From: Isoetes taiwanensis
Taxonomy: Eukaryota; Streptophyta; Lycopodiopsida; Isoetales; Isoetaceae
Direction: 5' to 3'
Length of the DNA stretch: 64,000 nt
Assembly (NCBI GenBank): GCA_021234155.1
Contig: JAJEKV010000128.1
Span: forward strand, 1,961,736 to 2,025,735
Shown here: positions 47,701 to 58,902 of the stretch, one piece after another
Position numbering within the stretch: position 1 is the first letter of the stretch
How the letters are laid out: the number at the start of each line of letters is the position of its first letter
The notes under the pieces: model-generated
Database searches by the model: none
What the model saw: the letters and a program-made list of their open reading frames with translations, nothing else
Told to the model about the DNA's origin: nothing
Program-made: the position numbers and the translations under genes

Positions 47701-48424
47701 TGTCTACCGAGTTTTTCGTCATTTGCTGCTCAATTTTCACTTTGGTCTCGGATAACACTTTCTCTTTTTGCAACTCCCCGCCAGTTCTTGATCCATGATC
47801 ATGGTTTGTAGATGAAGTTGACATTGAAGGTACATCTGCCTCAATTGTAAGGACAGTCTTTTGCCCGCCATAGCTTCCATATTTACCGTGTCATGGTCGT
47901 TGTTTCTTTGCAAAGATGGACGTCATGATTGTGTTTTCCTTCATATGTAGTTATGACCGCTTTAGGATCATTAGATGCCTTTTAACATGCCTTCTTATAG
48001 GACATCCTAAATTTTACACTTGTAATAGCTCCCTAATGAAACGTAGACAACATGTTAGTACATTAATAATGCATATTACAAATTGTTTTAGTTTAAAAAT
48101 GGAATACCAACTGGTTTTATACCCTAGATTTGAATTTCCTTTAACAACTTTTTGACCATATTTCCTCAAGAAATAACCATCATCACGAATCATTCATTGT
48201 CTATATAACTAATTGGGACTCATGAACAGTTATTGGAATAGGAGGGCAGTCCCTTAAAAGCTTTTCCTTCTTCCTGAAAATAAAGAGAACATCAACAAGG
48301 AATTTTAAATCAAAACAAACAAAGATATGAATACAAATATCATATGTCTAAATAAAATTCAATTTCCTGCTTAAATTTAAGCAAATATGAACATTTAAAT
48401 GTTTCAAAAGGAAACAAGAGAATA
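44796..48424. other. Sequence right of the PLE-like element, no recognised gene apart from one basic ORF
   Basis: Just after the direct repeat, a plus-strand stretch at about 44960-45050 reads SRARKDALKKMHNRILASCR before a stop. Further on are the basic ORF at 45242-45589 and a minus-strand frame at 47468-47824 (118 codons) with no domain. A minus-strand exon-like piece near 46330-46440 (NEENKRVHPQWRGLFKGYF) is also unassigned. No RNA gene was seen. Confidence 0.4.
45242..45589 (+). CDS. Unrecognised basic ORF, 115 codons
   Basis: The frame is rich in Lys, Arg and Glu and looks helical, with TRKRIAEEKALASGRKKIY and REQRRIQMMELEMAMNIEKV, followed by a more neutral tail. It starts about 450 bp after the 3' direct repeat ends. 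The position resembles where the body of a second tandem copy of the retroelement would lie, and the composition would fit a nucleic-acid-binding N-terminal region. I found no sequence match between it and the 33279-34800 region to prove this. It may be a chance ORF. Confidence 0.25.
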   Translation: MMVRKKEDLNISTRKRIAEEKALASGRKKIYEYHKVRAINKRGREQRRIQMMELEMAMNIEKVGVTNNDNLINIEGKGMLGDDGCIVGIIAQNCSNRKRTLATCRTRMQMMGANL

Positions 48425-48529
48425 TTCAAATCACTACTTAAGCACAATGCATGACCTTGATTTTAGCATCTAAGATGCAAGGACATTACCAAATACTTAA
48501 ATCAAAGAACTATTTTGATAATCTTGACA

Positions 48530-48720
48530 CAGCCAGATCCATTAGAGCTAAGGAAACTGGCCCTCTTGTGGTCGGATCTATCTCAAAGCCAACTTCATTG
48601 TAATCTCAGACAAACCACGCCCATGCTCATATACATGTATCCCAGGTTAAACATGGCCTAAGCATTTTGTTGCGAATGAACATGAGCATAAGCTTCATCA
48701 CCATTCCATATCCTTCCCAA
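48530..48720 (-). pseudogene. HRD3/SEL1L-like exon, second (more decayed) copy
   Basis: Reverse-complement frames give traces of the same repeat as the neighbour at 49560-49770 (YEHGRGL after a corrupted NLGY-like string) but with more breaks. It is recognisable mainly by DNA similarity to that copy. Confidence 0.45.
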
Positions 48721-49559
48721 TACCCCCGCAAAACATAGGAGGAAAGTGAAGCCCATAGTTTGAAACATCAATAATTAATTTGTTTCTTTACAATAAAAAT
48801 GAACTTGTCATGGTTTGTTTTAGAAGCATATTTGACCATAATAATACGCATCTCCAATAAGGAAAACAACATACTCATTATCCTGCTCTGATGCATGCTG
48901 CCAAAATGTATAAGCATGCTGATACCTCTCAGTATCTGTGGAAAAGCCTGATGGCTATTGAGAAGTGTCACCTCTTTTTTCTCTTCTTCTGCCTTTGAAT
49001 CCTTTGCAGCATATGGAAAAATAGTCTCATTTAGATCCACCCGGTTAATATACGCTTTAGATAATGCCCGTTTGAGCCACACATAAAAAGGGTACTTAAA
49101 TGCCCTTTCCATTACCCGAGTGGATAAATGAGCAATACCATCATACCTAATAATTAGACGATGGCCAATAACGAATGCAGGTGTTTAAACATTCTGAAAA
49201 TGAAAGTAATACTACAGACATAACCCTCAAAACAATTGGATTTCACTAATGGATTTGTATGGTAAAAAACTCGAGATAGTTTACATTTTAGACTTAGAAG
49301 CATGAATAGCAGACAATCAGCGTGAACAATGTAGCATTGCCTTCTCCCATTGAAACATTTTGTAACCAGCTTCTGCTCTTTGATGTCCACTCGGGAAGCA
49401 CGTCAATAGATTTTACCTGTTCAAACACAAGGGCAACAATATTCAAATTACTAAAACACAATGCACGACCTTAATTCTAGCATCTAAGGTGCAAAAACAT
49501 TTCCAAACACTTAAACCAGAGGCGGCAGTATATTTACCAAAAAATATTTTGATAATCCT

Positions 49560-49770
49560 AACACAGCCAGGCCCATTAAGGCCAAGGAAATTGACATTCC
49601 TGCGGCGGGATCTGTCTCAACAGCTTCATTATCCGTTTGGCTAAATGATAATCTACAGGCAGACCATGCCCATGCTCATACATGTATCCCAAGTTAAACA
49701 TGGCCTGAGCATTTTATTGCAAATGAGCACGAGCATAAGCTTCAGCAGCTCATTCCAAATCCTTCCCAAT
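49560..49770 (-). pseudogene. HRD3/SEL1L-like SEL1-repeat exon fragment
   Basis: On the minus strand one frame reads AAEAYARAHLQ, a stop, [19 protein letters not shown] and VDYHLAKR. A neighbouring frame continues with [20 protein letters not shown]. The [19 protein letters not shown]…LAKR pattern is a SEL1 repeat as found near the end of plant HRD3/EBS5, the SEL1L partner of the HRD1 ubiquitin ligase in ER-associated degradation. In-frame stops and one frameshift mean this piece is not functional as written. A minus-strand frame at 48960-49112 (PFYVWLKRALSKAYINRVDL) lies downstream in the same orientation and might be another exon, but I do not recognise it. Confidence 0.65.
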
Positions 49771-49874
49771 ACCTGCAAACACAGAAGGAAAATGAAGCTA
49801 ATAGTTTGGAACAACAAATGATTAATTTGTTTTTTTTACAATAAAAATGAACTTCTCATGATGCAGCAAGGAGA

Positions 49875-50306
49875 GATGAACGTTAAGCGCCTGGCTTCTG
49901 GGTGTTCTCCCCTACCCCGATGGATGAGGCTTTGTATGAAGCTGTTCTCCAGGGGTTGGGGATTACAAACATCCTGGAGGAAAACCAAGATTCTTTAGGA
50001 ATTATAGAAAATATAATTAGATGGGCATTTGAGTCTAGATCTAGAGTTGGCTTCTATAGGTTTGGGTTTAATTCTTTCTTCCTGTGCATCCTTTGCTTCG
50101 ACAGACCTGGTTCCTTAAGGGTGGCTGCTCACAACTCTAGGCCCTTTCTTGGGAACAGATTTGAACGTAATCTATTCATGATGAGTGCTCCCTTGGAATT
50201 TGGAGTTGAACCGATCTATTATTGGGCAGCCTTCTTTGATCTTCATCCTTCTCAGCATCTTAGGGACTTAGATGTCGTGGTGTGGAGGTTCTTGGTAGCA
50301 AATTAG
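49875..50306 (+). CDS. Unrecognised ORF, about 134-144 codons
   Basis: This is one of the longer non-repeat frames in the window. It has balanced composition and protein-like strings such as MDEALYEAVLQGLGI, FESRSRVGFYRFGF and EFGVEPIYYWAAFFDLHPS, and it ends with RDLDVVVWRFLVAN. An upstream ATG in the same frame lies at about 49875. I recognise no domain. It is followed by a second unassigned frame at 50575-50838, and both lie upstream of the decayed copia element, so an unrelated transposon gene is possible. Confidence 0.3.
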
Positions 50307-50574
50307 TTTAGTTTTCTCCGGGCCTTAAGGCCGATATAAGGGTCCCTCGGGTAGGGTCTTTTAGCTTCGTGGTCTCGGGATCCTCGAGGGCGGGTTGGTC
50401 TCCCGTCATATTCTGGTTCTCTTCTCGGGGGGAGGGGAAGACCATCATTGGCAGTTATTTCCTGGGGCGTACGGAGAATCGAAGGGGTAGCCTGCAGAAT
50501 TTGGTAACAGGCAGCTTCTTTGTGTCCTCAGAGGGTTCGATTCGCGGTTCAGCTTATTCTCTTCCGTTCGACTT

Positions 50575-50838
50575 TTGTTCAAGATGAGAACCAAAGCGAG
50601 TACTTCTAAAAATCAGTTTAGCAAGGAGGATGATGAATGGAATCAAATCTTCTGGTTGGATGACAGACGAGACAAAGCCTGGAGTGTTTTAAAGGAATTA
50701 TATACTGGCCTGGAGATAATCCGGGATCAACAGAAAGCAGCAGCATTCTGTATGGGGGTTCATGAAGAGGTGGGGAGCCTGACAAAAACCGGGACTCAAA
50801 ATCTTCAAATCTATTCTCTTAGAAAAGCTTGTACCTAA
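50575..50838 (+). CDS. Unrecognised ORF, 87 codons
   Basis: A charged frame with SKEDDEWNQIFWLDDRRDKA and VLKELYTGLEIIRDQQKAAA. It could be a gag-like or exon fragment, but no family is evident. It lies 270 bp after the preceding unassigned ORF, on the same strand. Confidence 0.25.
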   Translation: MFKMRTKASTSKNQFSKEDDEWNQIFWLDDRRDKAWSVLKELYTGLEIIRDQQKAAAFCMGVHEEVGSLTKTGTQNLQIYSLRKACT

Positions 50839-51539
50839 TCTTTTTCTTCTTCTGATATTTCAAAGCCTAATAACTAAATTGCCGAAAAAAACCACAGAGG
50901 ACGACTTCAGAGAAATCGTGGAAGAAAGAGGAAAAACCCCCGCCATGATCTTCCTGCTAATTTATGGTAACGGGCTAGAATAACGCCAGAACAAAAGCAC
51001 GCAACGGGAGGGAGAAGATGCCCGAAAAGTCAGAAAGGGTAAGTTAGATAGAAAACCTGCCGGAAAAATGCATTTTGAGTTCCAAAAGTCACATCCAGAA
51101 AAGGGCACACCGGCATGAAAGAGAATGGGCAAAAACTTTTTAAGTAAGTAGATACTTCCGCATCCCTGTTGATGCAACATGATACCATGCAAATTGCACT
51201 CATAAGATCAAACTTTGAAAGCTTTCCTTCATCTGCAAAGATTCCACTTTTAAAACTAATTCCATAGGTGCAAACTTGTCTTGTAGTTTGTGAGCAGCCT
51301 TGAAAGTCGGCCGCTGCACTCTTAGCCTTCTTCAGCAAGTCCTAAAAAGGGAAGAGGTCGAGGGGGATTCTCTGAAACTTATAGAGGTGGCAGAGGCAGG
51401 GGAAAATTCAAAGGAGGCTCAAGTATTAATGTGGTAGAAAAGCAAGATAGTAGTGAAGGTGAACTTGAGAATGATACCTTGGAGGTAAGGAAGAATTTAG
51501 CTTGTAATGTTTTGAGTTTCCAAGGAAAAGCAATAACCA

Positions 51540-52927
51540 ATTTGTTGTTATAGATTCTGGGAGCGTAAAAAGTGTGATATGTGACTTGCATATGCTTAAG
51601 GATTGGGAAAAGAAGGAAGGACATGTGCAACTTGGTGATGGGGGTTTGAAGAAAATAGAAGATACCAGGAGTTTTAGAGTTGTTTGACTTAAATGGCAAA
51701 ACTGTAAAATTGAGAGATGTTTTGTGTGTGCCCAGCCTTGTTAGAAATCTCATATCCGTATGCCGCCTTGTGGATTTGGGATATAAAGTACTTTGTTTGA
51801 ACAGATCCGTTGTAAAAGTATTTCTTAATGGTGAATTAAAGTTTATTGGCAAAAGAGTTGGTAATCTCTTTGGATTGGATATGGAGCATCTTCATGAAAT
51901 TAACCTTGTGGAATATTCAGATGTGAAAATATGGCATAACAGGATTATGTCATGTAAATGCTTTGCAACAATTAAAAGACTTGGAGAAAAGGGATTAATA
52001 TCCGCCAAGGTACAAAATGAAAAGTTCTTATGTGGGGTCATTCAACTTGAAAGCAATCAAGATTGCCATTTAAAAGGTCACACAAAAGAGCAAAGGGCAT
52101 TTTGGATTTGGTGCACATAAGCATTTATGTGGTCCTATAAATGTTACTAGTTTGAGTGGGCATAGATATTTCATGAGCTTTATTGATGATTTCAGCAGAA
52201 AAACCAAGTGTTATATTTTGAAAACAAAAGACCAAGCTTGTGATGCTTTGAAGTTATTTACTGCTGAAACCGAGCTAGAAACTGGAAGGAAGATAAAGTG
52301 CATAAGGTCGCATTGGAGGAGGTGAATATATCTCCGATGAATTTAAAGCTTTTTTGTGCAAACAGGGGAATCGGGAGGCAATTGACATGCGGATACTCAC
52401 CACAACAAAATGGAGTCGCAGAAAGGAAAAATAGAACATTGTTTGATGTTTGTGAGGTCCATGTTGAAGTACTCGGGCTTACCAAATTATTTATGGGATG
52501 AAGTCGTGAAGACTACTGCCTACATTCAAAACTTGTTACCTTCATCAAGTATTAAAGGTGCAATTCGTAAATGCTTTTGGTCGGTAAGTCACCTTCTTAT
52601 GATAGATTAAAAGCATATGGGTGTTTATGCTTTGTACATGTGCCCGAAGAACTAAGGAAAAAGTTGGATGATAGAGCATACATATCTTATCTAGTAGGGT
52701 ATGATTCTAACTCGAAAAAGCATTCAGATTATATGATCCCCGCTAGAAGAAAAATTATAGTGAGTAGAGATGTGGTCTTCAATGAAAATGAATTTTATAG
52801 GAAAATTCCCAAGATAAATAATGAAGATCCATGTGAAAGTGAAAGGAAAGATAGTATTGAAGAAGCAAATCGGTCAATAAGTGAAGAGGAGAAAACTCAA
52901 GGATTGAAGCAGTGTAGATTTGAGTGA
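51540..52927 (+). pseudogene. copia protease and integrase region, broken
   Basis: In order across frames are FVVIDSGSVKSVICDLHMLK (protease active site DSG), then the pre-integrase series LRDVLCVPSLVRNLISVCRL and DVKIWHNRI. Next come integrase core strings HRYFMSFIDDFSRKTKCYIL, GYSPQQNGVAERKNRT and the downstream LKAYGCLCFVHVPEELRKKL and YLVGYDSNSKKH. This is the usual copia layout of protease, GAG-pre-integrase, rve core and C-terminal region. At least five frame changes break it. Confidence 0.85.
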
Positions 52928-53219
52928 CTCGATAATGAGTCGAAATGATTCCAAGTAATGTTGTTGAGCCGTAGTGGAATCAAGTCTTTGAGCAAGAGAT
53001 TGAACACCAAGAGGCAGAGGGTGATAAACCCGATAGACCAAAAAGAAAACCTGCATGACGAACGTAAGCTCAAATGTTGGCGTAGAAGCCAAACATAATT
53101 TAGAGTCTCATGGTAGAACCGAACTTGGGAAAAAGTAAAAGACTTAAATCTCGTGTAGGAGAAATTAAATCAGATTTGACATTTTGATACTTGAAATGCA
53201 TAAGATTCCACAAAAATTA

Positions 53220-54200
53220 TATGGAGGCAGTTCAAGATATGAATGGAAAGAACTGGAAATGTGCTATGGAAGAAGAAATGAGAGCATTCAAAAGAACAAA
53301 CACTTATACAAAGGGTAGATATTCCTTCCGATAAGAATATAGTTGGAAAGTAAGTGGATCTATAGAATAAAACCAGGAGTAGACAAAAAATACTAAGAAA
53401 TTCAAAGCTTAGATTTGTTGCAATGTGGCTTTTACACAAAAAAAAAAGGGGAAGATTTTGATGAAACATTCTCACCATTGGTAAAGATAAATAGTTTGAG
53501 AATGTTATTAGCTATTGCTAATGCTTGTGACCTTGAAATCCATCATATGGATGTGGGTACAAACATTCTTGAATGCTAAATTAGAGGAGGAAATTTATTT
53601 AAGACTGCACCCGGGGTTTGAAGAGGACAAAGGAAAATTTGGAAGTTGAATAGAGCAGTCTATGGTCTTAAAACAGTCTCTCTAGGGAATGGTATAAATG
53701 TATGGATGGATATCTTGTAGAATAAGGTTTTGAGAAGCTCAATTATGATGGTAATATCTATAGGTTCAAAATGGGAGATGCCCGTGCATTATTGCTTTAT
53801 GTGTTGATGACAATATTATGATATCAAAGGGAACTCAAGTACTAAATCATTGCAAAGATATCTTAAAGAAACGATTCCAAATGAGTGATCTTGGAGAATT
53901 AAAGAGGTTTCGGGCATAGATGTTTACTGGGACAGAAATCACAAGATATTAGCTTTGAGTCCACAAGGGCATATTCAAAACATGTTGAAGAAATTTCATA
54001 TGGAAGATTGCAATATGGCATATACTCCTATGGTTCCGTCACGCAATTTCGCAGATATGAGCCCAAAGACGTAAAAATGAAAGCAAACAAATGGAGAAAA
54101 TACCTTACGTAAGTTTGATTGGTTGTTTGTCCTATGTAGCCAATTGTACTAGGCCCCGACATTGCATTTTGCGATTAATATTCTCGTGAGGTACAATGAC
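53220..54200 (+). pseudogene. copia reverse transcriptase, broken, CVDD at active site
   Basis: Strings across frames: EAVQDMNGKNWKCAMEEEMR, KWIYRIKPGVDKKY, KKGEDFDETFSPLVKINSLR, LEIHHMDV, KIWKLNRAVYGL, and an active site reading ALCVDDNIM at about 53796-53822 where YVDD is expected. These are followed by SPQGHIQNMLKKFHMEDCN. Family and order are clear; the frame is broken throughout. Confidence 0.82.
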
Positions 54201-54239
54201 AAGGTTGGTAAAGGACACCGGAATGCAACAAAAAGGATT

Positions 54240-54792
54240 CTCAAATACTTGAAAGGTACAATACATTTTGGTATAGTATTTAATGGAACCAACTTGCAAT
54301 TGCAGGCTTATTGTGATCTTTGATTGGGGAGGAGATTTAGATAAACTAAAATCAACTTTAGGGTATGTTATTTTATTAGGTGGAGCCCCAGGTTGCTTGA
54401 AGTGCAAGAAGCAAAGCAAAGCATTGCTTTATCTATGTCTTTGAAAGTACAACTCAAAGAGCCCCATTGACTAAGGAACTTATTTGGGAAAAGAAGGCTT
54501 ATGGCAGAATTTGGATTTGCTCAAAGAGGACCAACAATCATTTATTGTGATAATACTAGTTGTATTGCTATGACAAAAAACCCAATTCTGCATGAAAGAT
54601 CAAAACATATTGATATGGAGGTTCATTTTCAGGGATATGGTAAAGAAGGATCAGGTGCATTTAACTTATGTTAGTTCACAAGATCAACGAGCAGATATAC
54701 TTACAAAAGCCTTACCATTGTCCAGATTTGTGGAATTAAGAAGTTTGCTACACTGTGACAACAGGGAATATCACATGAAGGGGGAATGTTAA
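54240..54792 (+). pseudogene. copia RNase H, broken
   Basis: Contains ATKRILKYLKGTIHFGIVF, a YCD…DWGGDLDKLKSTLGYVI string split by a frameshift, and the C-terminal YVSSQDQRADILTKALPLS motif of copia RNase H, then a stop next to the polypurine tract. Confidence 0.82.
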
Positions 54793-55905
54793 AATTATGT
54801 GTCATGTGATATTCGAAAGCATATAAGGGATTAGTGACCACATCTTGGCTCCCCTAGGCTAATGAGGATTCATACAAGCATTCATGAGAAGCAGTGGCAG
54901 TGAATGCAAGAAAAAAACATAGAAGTTGAAAAGTGGTGGGCAGGTACTACCCAGACGTTGCTACGGCCGCTTGAAAAACGCTGATGATACCGCCACTTAG
55001 GGTTTTGATCGGTCAAACGGGTCAAAGTCAATGACTTTGACAGCTGGAACTTAAGGACAGCAGGGCATCCTATTATTTAGGTGAGTTGGAAAACTTTCTA
55101 TAGGAAGGGCATGCACGATTTGACATGTGGATATGTCCAGGTTGATAAGAAAATATATAGATGAATGATGGTGATAGAAAATATGAAGCCGAAAGTGCAT
55201 ACAAAAAGGCGTGTATGCGCTTTTTAGGAGCGGGTGGGTTTGAAGGAGACAGAGACTTGGCATACTTGGGTTCAAACCCCAAGCTCTGATTCTAACAATA
55301 GGAGCTTGTTTGCATCCTAACAATCTGAGCTTGTAATAGCTCATACATATATGAAGAAAAGCGATATTGTAAAGAAATGGTCATCATATCAGAATATTAG
55401 CCTCATTGATCAACAAAGAAGAGTGGCATACCTTGCATGTTGAGATGAGATTGGGAACACGTGCCATATTGTAGGCATTTGCTGGATAAAAGTGCACACT
55501 TCTTTGATTTAATATCTTATTGTCCATCCTCGTACATCTGCAGAGTGTTAAATTGCCATTGCAATATACAGACTATTGTATAAGACCTAGTTTGAACTTC
55601 TGGAACTTTCTAAAGTAATCCATTTACACTTCAAAAGGAAGTTGCCACTTATATGTTATTGTAGTAGCACTTTGGAGTACAGAGCAGTGTTGAAGCTTCG
55701 TATTAACCTTGTTGAAGATTCCTCTAACTCTTCACTATAAATATAAAGCATAAATGGAAGCATTTATTTCTCAGCTGCTTTTTTATATGCAAAACTCAAT
55801 TACACACATTCTCTCTCTCGCTACCTCGGGATCCTCTTATTAATTGCAAAACACAAATTCCTATAGTTTGCTCCGCCTCAATTTCTCGCTTCATGGCATT
55901 ACATA
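54787..55905 (+). repeat. 3' LTR of the second copia element
   Basis: It starts TGTTAAAATTATG directly after the polypurine tract. It contains catgagaagcagtggcagtg (54883), shared with the first copia LTR, and a TATA-like ctataaatataaag at about 55735. The right end is uncertain; a terminal CA near 55893-55903 is likely. No second copy is in the window to confirm it. Confidence 0.65.
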
Positions 55906-58576
55906 CATCCCCAAGGACATTTTTGAAGGATCAAGCCTTTGAGCGGAAGTGTCAAAGCCATGGCTTGATCTTGCTAGGTTTTACTGAGATATTAGAGTTG
56001 AACAGATGACACATAATGAGAAAATGCTAGCATATGGTAGTGGAAATCATAACAACACAGGAATGAAACTAAAATCCAATAAACCGATGAGACAACATAG
56101 AATTAGAGGAAAATGCAGAATCTTAGCACTATTATCAATCCATTCTAGATAAAAATAGGTTAAAAATGCATGCATTTGGATGCTAGAAAGATCTTGAAAA
56201 CCATTGTCCATCGAAAACAACTTATCTTATAGGACGAAAGGTAGAATTGCTCTTTCCAAACTTTGTTCGAACATGTTGAGATAGCATCAAAACTACCGGG
56301 TAAAAACTATCAAGATGAACATCATGCTTCACATTCTCTTAAGTTGATTGACACAAAAAAGTAAATGCTAACTATGATAAAACCCGCAAACGGACTCCAT
56401 CATTTCAAGATGGTAAGGTGGAATCACATTTTGGCCCTAATGTGCAAGAAGCTATATCACACAACCAAAGCGGGGAGGTAGCTAACAATGCATGCAAGCT
56501 TGGTTAATTATAATCTTGCTTCTAGATGGATTTCTGCAGATTGCCACAAAGGCCAAAACTCATAGATTTGTGGCCAAAATTTCGCCCTCAAATTTTCAAC
56601 ATGGAAAGGGGCCAAGCTATACATCCAAATTGCTACAGGCTCTCGTTTGTGCAAGAGCCGATAATGTAGGCTTTGATTTTAACAATTTTGCTCTAACAAA
56701 TAAAAGGCTAATGGCTATGGCCACCAGGTATTTCATGTTATATTAATAAGTTTGACACTTTTAATCATTCCGCAGCCCATTGAAATAAAGGAAATTCCCA
56801 TTGCTTTTCCTCAGATAGGTCCAGAGGTCGAGCAGCTGGTAGTCACTGTGTAGGTCTATTTCTTGAAAAAAAATCATGTTCTTGATTTTGATAGCATGTT
56901 CTTGCCCTAAAGCCTTGGCGCAAAGGCAGTTTGAGCTACCGCCATGCTACATTCTATGGAGGCAAGAGATGTCGCGTAACTATGGGTACAGCTTTTCAAG
57001 ATCTCTTATCTTTCTTTATCATAATAGTACAGTGTGTTTTTGTTTGCTTTAAGTTAGCAATTTCTCCATTTTGAAACGAATTTGGCTATGACAAAGGGTG
57101 CTTGTGGCTATGAAAATCTTTACAAAGTGGATATGGCAATAACAATGCAAGTCCTGGTTAGTTCTATGGCAAGCCATGCCGGTTCTAGTTAGCATATGAT
57201 ATCATGCAAAAGTATAGCAAGACAAATAAGACAAATATGGAACTTCAAAGAAGAGCTCGACGTAAAACCCAAAGGAAAAGAAAGCTTATGCTCACATCAT
57301 GTGGCGTAATCCGCTGGGCCATTCGCGAGGAAACCAAACCGCAGCACCAATCAACCAGGGCAAAATAGTGGCCACAAATATGGCATGCACTCCTTACCGA
57401 CGCACCTTTGCCGCGACCGAAAATCCCTCCTGAATATATCTTCCTAGATGCCACCGAAATGCATGCAGATTGTGTGGCATCGATGTGCCACTTGACGGGA
57501 TTAAGGGGAAATCTCGTGAAAATTTTCTCCGTAACTAAAACTTCTATGATTTTTGGAATATCGGGAAAAGTTTCCGACCTCCGTAAAACCCAAGAATCTT
57601 ACTAAATCGCATAAAAAAAATTCCAAAAATATTTTCCGCCAAATCGAAAATTCCAAATTAACAAGATTGATTGATTGTTCGGGTTGTTGTTTCAAAGTTG
57701 GTTGTGTACAATATTCCCGAATATCTATTAAAGGGGATTGATATCCATATACAGATCTGAGCATTGCTTAGTGCAAGAAGTTGAGGGCATGTAATTATGA
57801 CATTTATGGTGATTAAGATTTATGCATTTCATTGCATAAAATAGGATCTGGAAAAATGTGAGTAAAAAGACAGAAATAGGTTTATTATTGACTACTGATG
57901 CATAAATTTAACTGTTACATGGCATGGTACATGCCCTCTGTATGAGTGTAAAAAATTGAATGCTGTATGCTGATATAATGGAAGCTGGAACAGACTTATA
58001 GGAGTTATTCGTGATTGTTTGATCTATAATGCTGCTAAAAATTTTTTGTACATTGTAATAATGGTTAAACTCTTATTGGAGTGGCATTAGGTTGTAGAAA
58101 CAGGGCATATGTGCTGATCTATATAAATAGAGCTTTGGGTGTATATGTGACTGATCTACAGGATTATAAGAACAAAGTGGTAATTAATGCATTAGCTATT
58201 GTATATTGCAGTAAATATAGTGAGCTTTCAGGGGGTCTTTTGAGTGTGTTACTCTTGTGAATGGATCTGTATGATGTTGGATACATAACAGGGTCTTAAA
58301 GCAAAAGTCATAAGCTTTGCTGCTAATAATAATGGGCAGTTTCCACATTAAATTTTTAGTATTTACTGATTGCAAGCAGTGTGAAGGGGGATAACCTTAG
58401 AGGACCCCATGACACCTGCTAGTAGCTTAGACTCTTACCCATGAATTTGGCTAACCGTCCTTTGGTTCTACTGCAGGTAACAGGGTCCTCTACTCTCTGC
58501 TTTGCTTTCTTTTAATTAAGGAGCTCGTATTATGCTGTTTGGCTGGAGCATAGAGTTAAAAATGGTATTCTTGTTC
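55906..58576. other. AT-rich stretch with no recognised gene
   Basis: The only notable frame (56492-56746, 84 codons, with AKTHRFVAKISPSN) has no recognisable domain. 57605-57668 resembles 8166-8225. The part at about 58380-58520 has a layout similar to 29280-29400 (…gctaa-gt…ggtaac-agg…), a hint of a distant relative of the PLE direct repeat that I cannot establish by eye. Confidence 0.4.
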
Positions 58577-58902
58577 AAGAATTATGGCAGATTGGTTGTA
58601 AATTTTTTTTGATAAACCTGATAATGGTAATGTGCCTATCATTTGTATTTTACTCAATATACATTTGTATTATTGTCGTTATTCCAGTTGATTTCATATT
58701 GAATATATGGATATGTTGTTAAAGTGGCCTTGTCTATGTCAAGAATTATGGCAGATTGGTTGTAAAATTTTTTGATAAACCTGATAATGGTAATGTGCCT
58801 ATCATTTGTATTTTACTGAATATACATTTGTATTATTGCTGTTATTCCAGTGATTTCATATTGAATATATGGATATGTTGTTAAAGTGGCCTTGTCTATG
58901 TC
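58577..58902. repeat. Tandem duplication, unit about 162 bp, two copies
   Basis: The two copies (58577-58740 and 58741-58902) both run from aagaattatggcagattggt to gtggccttgtctatgtc and are almost identical. The differences include ttgtcgttattccagttgat versus ttgctgttattccagtgat. Confidence 0.93.

Larger units (their letters stand above)
48425..49858. repeat. Direct duplication of about 400 bp containing an HRD3-like exon
   Basis: 48425-48805 and 49437-49858 align along most of their length. Shared strings include ttttgataatc, acacagccag, catgcccatgctcata, catgtatccca and taaaaatgaact. Similarity looks like roughly 75-80 per cent by eye. About 630 bp of unrelated sequence separate the copies. 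Confidence 0.8.
51340..55905 (+). mobile_element. Second Ty1/copia element, decayed, 5' end truncated
   Basis: The coding remnants run from a glycine/arginine-rich gag tail (RGGFSETYRGGRGRGKFKGG, about 51350) through protease, integrase, reverse transcriptase and RNase H, ending at the stop at about 54792. A polypurine tract (aagggggaa) and an LTR starting TGTTAAAATTATG at 54787 follow. I could not find a 5' LTR or gag body upstream; similarity ends near 51330. Unlike the first element it retains the integrase. All domains have multiple frameshifts and stops. Confidence 0.85.
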
